Shown: one piece after another, positions 59,680-64,000 of the stretch
How positions within the stretch are numbered: position 1 is the first letter of the stretch
Layout: each line of letters opens with the position of its first letter
DNA from: Sphingomonas_B tabacisoli
GTDB taxonomy: Bacteria > Pseudomonadota > Alphaproteobacteria > Sphingomonadales > Sphingomonadaceae
Assembly: GCF_042678385.1 (NCBI RefSeq)
Contig: NZ_JBHUDY010000001.1
Coordinates: forward strand, 558,001-622,000
Reading direction: 5' to 3'
DNA length: 64,000 nucleotides
Made by a program: the position numbers and the translations under genes
Notes under the pieces: model-generated
Databases searched by the model: none
What the model was told of the DNA's origin: nothing
Seen by the model: the letters and a program-made list of their open reading frames with translations, nothing else

Positions 59680-59886
59680 GTGAGATGGTTCTACCTCGCG
59701 CTATGCTTCGCCGTGGCGGTGGCGTTCTGGCTCGGTTTTGGCATGCCGTTTTGGCAGGCTGCGATTATCGGCGCGATCTGCGGGGCTCTAGGTTGGATGC
59801 GCACGGCCTTGATGAGCGAAGTTTACGATCACATCGAAGAGCGTCGCGAGGCGCGGGAAGACCGGCGTAAGCGGACGGGTTTGTAA
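59680..59886 (+). CDS. Small two-span membrane protein
   Basis: 68 residues from a GTG start. FYLALCFAVAVAFWLGFGMP and AAIIGAICGALGWMR are two hydrophobic spans, then a basic, helical tail (ERREAREDRRKRTG). A holin-like layout is possible, but nothing else in a lysis module was recognised. Unassigned. Confidence 0.62.
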   Translation: MRWFYLALCFAVAVAFWLGFGMPFWQAAIIGAICGALGWMRTALMSEVYDHIEERREAREDRRKRTGL

Positions 59887-59961
59887 ACTACATTCGCCCT
59901 GAAGATGTTAAACGGCCGCATCACGCTGGCTCAGCTCGATGGCGCGACAAAGGGGCCAGCT

Positions 59962-60543
59962 TTAAGCTGAATTCCGGCCGTCGCTCCCAGCAAACAATGC
60001 GGCAGCAGCCTTTTCCGCAGCAATCCCGATCAAGACACCGGCTGCTGTGTCGGTGACGAAGTGTTCGCATTCTGCAACGCGCGAGATCGCGGCGGCAGCG
60101 GCTAAGCCGTAGGCTGGCAACGCAGCGTTCGGATTGCTACGAGCCACCGACCGCGCGATCGCCACGGCTCCGGCAGTGTGACCTGAGGGAAAGGAGCTGA
60201 CTTTCTTCGCGGGGTTGTGCCCCGGCTTCATTTCGTGGTGGCCATATTCCACAGCCGCCGGCGGGCGCGTTCGCACGATCGTATTCTTCAGCAGGTCTTT
60301 TAGCTGAATGCCGATCCAGTGTGCCGTCGCCGCTCGGGCCGCCAGACTCACGAGACGAGGTTCGCGGCGGATAAGGCCAGCAGCGGCGATGCCGGCAGCA
60401 AATGCAAACAGCGGCGGCTGGTCCGTCATTTTGCCCAGCACGCCCATAGCGCGAACCGGCAGGCTATTCTTATATCCCCAAGCGGCCTTGCTGACTTCGA
60501 TGTCTGCCTTTTCCGCCTTCTTCAGTGCTTTGCGCTTGCCCAT
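59962..60543 (-). CDS. PAP2-family phosphatase
   Basis: 193 residues. Motifs KNTIVRTRP (KX6RP), SSFPSGHTAGA (PSGH) and SRVAECEHFVTD (SRX5HX3D) are all intact, so lipid or acid phosphatase activity is expected. Several hydrophobic helices (LFAFAAGIAAAGLI, VLIGIAAEKAAAALFA). Start at 60543 chosen as the first Met after a charged extension. Membrane-bound cargo. Confidence 0.88.
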   Translation of the reverse strand: MGKRKALKKAEKADIEVSKAAWGYKNSLPVRAMGVLGKMTDQPPLFAFAAGIAAAGLIRREPRLVSLAARAATAHWIGIQLKDLLKNTIVRTRPPAAVEYGHHEMKPGHNPAKKVSSFPSGHTAGAVAIARSVARSNPNAALPAYGLAAAAAISRVAECEHFVTDTAAGVLIGIAAEKAAAALFAGSDGRNSA

Positions 60544-60633
60544 CGGCGGTCGAACGCTGGCAAGTGCGGGATTGATCCGCCAGCGCTCAAGCACGGATTC
60601 GACAACACTGGCGCCGGCGGGATAACTTCGCGT

Positions 60634-61476
60634 GTGGAACCCTTGCTATCCGTTTTCATAGATGAAGCTGGCGACCCAGGGGTCAAAGACGGGTTGTTTT
60701 ATCGTAGGAAACGACACGAGTGGTTGTGCTTGGCTGCAGTCGTTGTGCGGCGGGCGCGAGCCACCAGCTCAGACGGCCCGGTCGGCTGGGTCAGGAATAT
60801 TCGCGCACTTGCAGGGGTAAGACAGCGTCCCGACTTGCACTATGCCCGTGTCGCGAAGGAGCGACGACTGAGGATGTGCGCGGCTGTCGCGGATCTGCCT
60901 ATCCGCGGCTTTGTGATCGCATCGCACAAATCGAACATGAGGGAGCATGTGAACCCTCGACTCGGCAAGCTGGAGCGGTCCGACCAGTTCTATAACTGGT
61001 GCATGCGTCTGCTGCTTGAGCGAGTCACGCGATGGGCGGCCACCTGGAGCCGGAAGGAAGGCCTTAGTCTCGCGCCGCTTGATGTGACTTTCGCCCGTCG
61101 GGGCGGCCACGATTATGAGCATATGTTCTCATACTTTGAGACGCTTAGAATGCAGGTTGCGGCCGGAACTCTGATCCTCAAGGCTGGCGGACTTGCCTGC
61201 CCGACGGTGGATCAAACTTACTGGAAGATCGACAGAGCGGAAAAGGTTGCGGGTTGCCAGCTAGCCGACACGATCGCCAGCGCGTTCTACCAAGCCGCAA
61301 ACGCTTCGTCGCCGGCATTTGACGTAGCACCGGCCAAAGCTCTGTCGCCAATCATAGCGCGAGGAGCGGGGGGTGGCGCTGCCAATTTGGGAGTGACAGT
61401 GTGGCCGCTCCCCCATCAGGCGCCGGTCCCGATTGGAAGTCGTTCGATATTCGAGCACTTCGGCTATCGGTTTTAG
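60634..61476 (+). CDS. DUF3800 domain protein
   Basis: 280 residues from a GTG start. FIDEAGDPGVKDG carries the DE(S/A)G motif of the DUF3800, RNase H-like fold; late acidic site in VAGCQLADTIASAFYQA is typical. DUF3800 proteins often lie in phage or defence regions, with no proven activity. Last gene before attR. Confidence 0.78.
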   Translation: MEPLLSVFIDEAGDPGVKDGLFYRRKRHEWLCLAAVVVRRARATSSDGPVGWVRNIRALAGVRQRPDLHYARVAKERRLRMCAAVADLPIRGFVIASHKSNMREHVNPRLGKLERSDQFYNWCMRLLLERVTRWAATWSRKEGLSLAPLDVTFARRGGHDYEHMFSYFETLRMQVAAGTLILKAGGLACPTVDQTYWKIDRAEKVAGCQLADTIASAFYQAANASSPAFDVAPAKALSPIIARGAGGGAANLGVTVWPLPHQAPVPIGSRSIFEHFGYRF

Positions 61477-61962
61477 GTTGGCGGGCCCCGGCCTCCGTTA
61501 CGCTAGCTCGGCTGGTAGGTCGTCACTGCGAGGACGGCCGTCCGCCTAGTTCACTCGCCTTCATGGAGACGAGCTAAGAGGTTGCTCCGGCGTATCCCGC
61601 CGTCAGCAGAATCTCACAAATTAGTTGCTGATTCAAGGCTTTGCTAAGTGTTTGACCGGAATCGACTTTCCCAATTCGATCCTTCGCTTCGCGTCATGGA
61701 ACTCGCGCGGGGGCTTAGACCGGGTCGACCCGTCGCGTCGTAGCCTCGGTTGCTTCGGAACTCCCGTTTCCTGGTTTTTCTGCGCGTGCAAACGTTGGGT
61801 ATCGGGGCTCTTATATCGTCCTTATTTTCCCTATCGTCCCCGGGCCCTCGATCCCCACGTAAACCATCGCAATCGGGGCCGCGGATTACGTATCGATTAC
61901 GTGACCCAAAACCGCAACCAAATACGAATTCGGCTAGATGCTCTAAGGTGTTGACTTTCTTG
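61477..61962. other. Gene-free right end of the element
   Basis: About 490 nt without a convincing gene. It holds the paired GATTACG boxes (61883-61902) and runs into the attachment repeat; AT-rich for this window. Probably the right attachment arm. Confidence 0.5.
61883..61902 (+). promoter_or_regulatory. Paired GATTACG boxes, right candidate integrase arm sites
   Basis: GGATTACGT at 61883-61891 and CGATTACGT at 61894-61902, direct, 11-bp period, same orientation as the left pair (28047-28066). They lie 61 nt from the attachment core. Confidence 0.65.
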
Positions 61963-62007
61963 TGGCGCGCCCGGCAGGATTCGAACCTGCGACCCCAAGC
62001 TTAGAAG
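61963..62007 (-). repeat. attR: 45-bp repeat within tRNA-Arg
   Basis: Identical to 27882-27926. Forms the 3' part of the intact tRNA-Arg from the anticodon loop to CCA; supplied by the element on integration. Confidence 0.95.
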
Positions 62008-62039
62008 GCTCGTGCTCTATCCATCTGAGCTACGGGCGC
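61963..62039 (-). tRNA. tRNA-Arg (anticodon TCT)
   Basis: 77 nt with encoded CCA. Acceptor GCGCCCG pairs with CGGGCGC; D-arm GCTC/GAGC; anticodon stem CGAGC/GCTTG with loop CTTCTAA giving anticodon TCT (Arg, AGA codon); T-arm GCAGG/CCTGC around TTCGAAT. Target site of the element; the integrated copy restores the gene. Confidence 0.96.
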
Positions 62040-62095
62040 GTGAACCCGCCATAGCCGGGATTGTGCGAGGGTAAAACGGCGATACGGTGCGCGCC

Positions 62096-62848
62096 ATGAG
62101 CGAGGGGCAAGAGGGACCGATCCGCGCCGTCGACGCGCGGGCGTTGGCGGGGACGCATTTCCGCTATTTCGATTTTATGATGGCCGCGTTCGTCGCGATC
62201 ATCCTACTGTCGAACGTGCTGGGCGCGGGAAAGGTGGCTCAGGTCTGGCTACCGGGGCTCGACCGTTACTGGCCGTTCGGCGCCGGCATCCTGTTCTTTC
62301 CGGTCTCCTATGTGCTCGGCGACGTGCTGACCGAAGTTTATGGATATGCCCGCGCGCGGCGGGTGATCTGGGCCGGCTTCGGGGCGCTTCTGTTCATGGC
62401 CTTCATGTCTTGGGTGGTGGTCGAACTGCCGCCCGCGCCGGAATGGAAGAACCAGGCGGCCTATGAGACGATCTTCGGGCAGGTGCCGCGGATCGTGTTT
62501 TCGTCGATGGCCGCCTTCTGGGCGGGCGAGTTCGTCAACTCCTTCGTGCTCGCCAAGATGAAAATCTGGACGAAGGGCCGGCATCTGTGGAGCCGCACCA
62601 TCGGTTCGACGATCGCCGGCGAAGGCGTGGACAGCCTGATCTTCTATCCGCTCGCCTTCTGGGGCGCGGAAGGCTGGACGCCGGACCTGGTACTGAAAGT
62701 GCTCGTCACCCAATGGGTGCTGAAAGTGAGCTGGGAAGTGCTGCTGACGCCTGTCACCTACGCCGTGGTCGGTTTCCTGAAACGGCGCGAAGGCGTGGAC
62801 GTGTTCGACGAAGGCACGAACTTCACGCCGTTTGCGGCGCGGGTCTAG
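62096..62848 (+). CDS. yhhQ: Queuosine-precursor transporter, YhhQ family
   Basis: 250 residues, six or so hydrophobic spans (FDFMMAAFVAIILLSNVLGAG, FGAGILFFPVSYVLGDVLTEVYGY, FGALLFMAFMSWVVVEL). The signature FFPVSYVLGDVLTEVYGYARAR is typical of the VUT/YhhQ family, imports 7-cyano-7-deazaguanine in E. coli. No riboswitch seen. 3' end overlaps purQ by 4 nt on the other strand. Confidence 0.92.
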   Translation: MSEGQEGPIRAVDARALAGTHFRYFDFMMAAFVAIILLSNVLGAGKVAQVWLPGLDRYWPFGAGILFFPVSYVLGDVLTEVYGYARARRVIWAGFGALLFMAFMSWVVVELPPAPEWKNQAAYETIFGQVPRIVFSSMAAFWAGEFVNSFVLAKMKIWTKGRHLWSRTIGSTIAGEGVDSLIFYPLAFWGAEGWTPDLVLKVLVTQWVLKVSWEVLLTPVTYAVVGFLKRREGVDVFDEGTNFTPFAARV

Positions 62849-63513
62849 GCCCCGACCGTCTCCAGCAGCCCCTCGAACAGGCGGCGGCCGTCGGTGCCGC
62901 CGTGGGCGGCTTCCACCTTGCGCTCGGGGTGGGGCATCATGCCGAGGACATTGCCCTGGGCGTTGAGGATGCCGGCGATGTTGCGGGCGGAGCCGTTGCA
63001 GGCCTCGGCATAGCGGAAGGCGACGCGGCCTTCGCCTTCGAGCCGGTCGAGCGTCGCGTCGTCGGCGAAATAATTGCCGTCGTGGTGAGCGACCGGGATC
63101 GTGATGGTCTCGCCGGCATCGTAGCGGCTGGTGAAGGCGGACTGGCTGTTCTCGACCGTCAGCGCCACATCGCGGCAGATGAAGTTGAGGCCTGCGTTGC
63201 GCATCAGCGCGCCGGGCAGAAGCCCCGCTTCGGTCAGCACCTGGAAGCCGTTGCAAACGCCCAGCACCGGCACGCCGCGCTCGGCGGCCTTCGCGACTGC
63301 GTCCATGATCGGGCTGCGCGCTGAGATGGCGCCGGTGCGGAGGTAATCGCCGTAGGAGAAGCCGCCGGGCAGGGCGACCAGACTGGTGCCGTCGGGAAGG
63401 TCGGTGTCGCGGTGCCAGACCATCGCCGGAGCGCGGCCGGTGACCTGCTCGATCGCGACGGCGAGGTCGCGGTCGCAGTTGGAGCCGGGAAAGACGATGA
63501 CCGCGCTTTTCAT
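62845..63513 (-). CDS. purQ: Phosphoribosylformylglycinamidine synthase subunit PurQ
   Basis: 222 residues. Glutaminase subunit of FGAM synthase (purine step 4). Class I amidotransferase: catalytic Cys in GVCNGFQVL and the His/Glu of MMPHPERKVE; GGFSYGDYLRTG typical of PurQ. Start at 63513 lies 2 nt after the purS stop; they form an operon. Confidence 0.96.
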   Translation of the reverse strand: MKSAVIVFPGSNCDRDLAVAIEQVTGRAPAMVWHRDTDLPDGTSLVALPGGFSYGDYLRTGAISARSPIMDAVAKAAERGVPVLGVCNGFQVLTEAGLLPGALMRNAGLNFICRDVALTVENSQSAFTSRYDAGETITIPVAHHDGNYFADDATLDRLEGEGRVAFRYAEACNGSARNIAGILNAQGNVLGMMPHPERKVEAAHGGTDGRRLFEGLLETVGA

Positions 63514-63514
63514 G

Positions 63515-63745
63515 TCAGAGCCGCTCGATCCGGAAATTCTCGATGACCGTGTTGGCGAGGAGCCTGGTGCACATCGCCTCGATATCCGCGTCGGACGTGC
63601 CGTCCTTCAGGTCGAGCTCGATCAGCTTGCCCGCCCGAACGTCGTTGACGCCGCCAAAACCGAGGCCTTCGAGCGCGTGGTGGATCGCCTTGCCCTGCGG
63701 ATCGAGGACACCGTTTTTGAGCGTGACAAAGATGCGGGCTTTCAT
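63515..63745 (-). CDS. purS: Phosphoribosylformylglycinamidine synthase subunit PurS
   Basis: 76 residues, the small dimeric PurS: KARIFVTLKNGVLDPQGKAI, ALEGLGFGGVNDVRAGKLIEL, CTRLLANTVIENFRIE. Links PurL and PurQ. Adjacent to purQ. Confidence 0.95.
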   Translation of the reverse strand: MKARIFVTLKNGVLDPQGKAIHHALEGLGFGGVNDVRAGKLIELDLKDGTSDADIEAMCTRLLANTVIENFRIERL

Positions 63746-64000
63746 GGGCGAGCACCTAGGCCGGGCGGGGCGCGGGAGCAAGAAGGAGCGAGGCGAAGTT
63801 GAGGAAATTGAGTTGGTGATTGATCTGCAAAGGTAACAAAGGTCACGGCACGTTCCGTGCAAATTGCGCCACCGAACCGATGGAACAACGGCGCGTGAAG
63901 TTTGCAGCGCAGACGATGTCAAAGAACCGGATGATTGTGGCACACCCGACGCCCTGTAGGACAGGCCTTCGATAAAGAGGCCGCCGCGACCGGTCAGAAA
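63746..64000. other. Window end upstream of purS, no gene resolved
   Basis: 255 nt without a convincing gene. Contains a small GGCACG/CGTGCC-like hairpin near 63845-63858. Probably the promoter side of purS; a preceding purC would lie past the window edge. Confidence 0.35.

Larger units (their letters stand above)
27882..62007. mobile_element. Integrated element at tRNA-Arg(TCT), prophage-like or satellite-like, 34 kb
   Basis: Bounded by the 45-bp repeats; the unit from repeat to repeat is 34,081 bp. It carries a tyrosine integrase at the left end, an AlpA/Xis-like regulator, a RepA-like ATPase, an XRE repressor-type gene, a HGG-motif phage protein, virion-like genes (fibre and internal virion protein), toxin-antitoxin and cargo genes. 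No terminase, portal, capsid, tail-tube or lysis gene was recognised. It lies between two housekeeping regions that read as one chromosome without it. Confidence 0.93.

Noticed and set aside
59680..59886. Holin
   Set aside because: Two hydrophobic spans fit, but no endolysin or lysis gene is near, so the name is not supported.
1..64000. CRISPR array
   Set aside because: No regularly spaced identical repeats with unique spacers were seen; repeats present are palindromes, att copies or short boxes.

Overview
The window looks like chromosome from a GC-rich sphingomonad (Sphingomonadales, Alphaproteobacteria) with one integrated mobile element. The assignment is inference. It rests on the his/gmk/recF/parC gene content, the PEPxxWA-type C-terminal sorting signals, TorF-type porin, tandem Coq4-like genes, and dispersed palindromes of the type common in that order. 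No rRNA gene or CRISPR array was seen.

Left chromosomal arm (1-27881). It opens with the end of hisA, then hisF and hisE, a small hypothetical, gmk and a radical-SAM DNA-repair-type protein. Next come two secreted glycine-zipper proteins, recF, an AbrB/PemK-type toxin-antitoxin pair and two tandem Coq4-family genes. parC and a GGDEF/EAL protein follow. An operon reads DUF1285, Nudix, CCA-adding enzyme. After that are GNAT, GST, a short-chain reductase and cytochrome c, then glnK-amtB with a strong terminator and a TorF-like porin. A cupredoxin/GGDEF-EAL/outer-membrane-protein cluster and a nagB-II-nagA amino-sugar operon come next, then a PilZ protein.

Mobile element (about 27882-62007, 34 kb). 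It is inserted in the 3' half of tRNA-Arg(TCT) and bounded by perfect 45-bp direct repeats running from the anticodon loop to the CCA end. A tyrosine integrase lies just inside the left end, and paired GATTACG boxes lie inside both ends. The left part has an AlpA/Xis-like regulator, small genes, a RepA-like ATPase and, directly after it, a gene whose 5' part carries ten TGAAAC/GTTTCA hexamers in 165 bp, a candidate iteron origin. The middle holds an XRE repressor-type protein, a RadC domain protein, secreted proteins, a nuclease, two SRAP-domain proteins, zinc-module proteins and four PEP-CTERM proteins. Two apparently co-regulated plus-strand units encode virion-like products: a glycine-rich/beta-helix fibre at 44.3-47.0 kb, and a 1499-residue internal-virion-like protein with its companions at 49.1-55.6 kb. 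The right part has a Panacea-type toxin-antitoxin pair, a cluster of very small membrane or hypothetical proteins, a PAP2 phosphatase and a DUF3800 protein.

No terminase, portal, capsid, tail-tube or endolysin gene was recognised. The element is therefore either a decayed prophage or a phage satellite carrying its own ejection and fibre genes.

Right chromosomal arm (62008-64000): the intact tRNA-Arg, a YhhQ-type queuosine-precursor transporter, purQ and purS.
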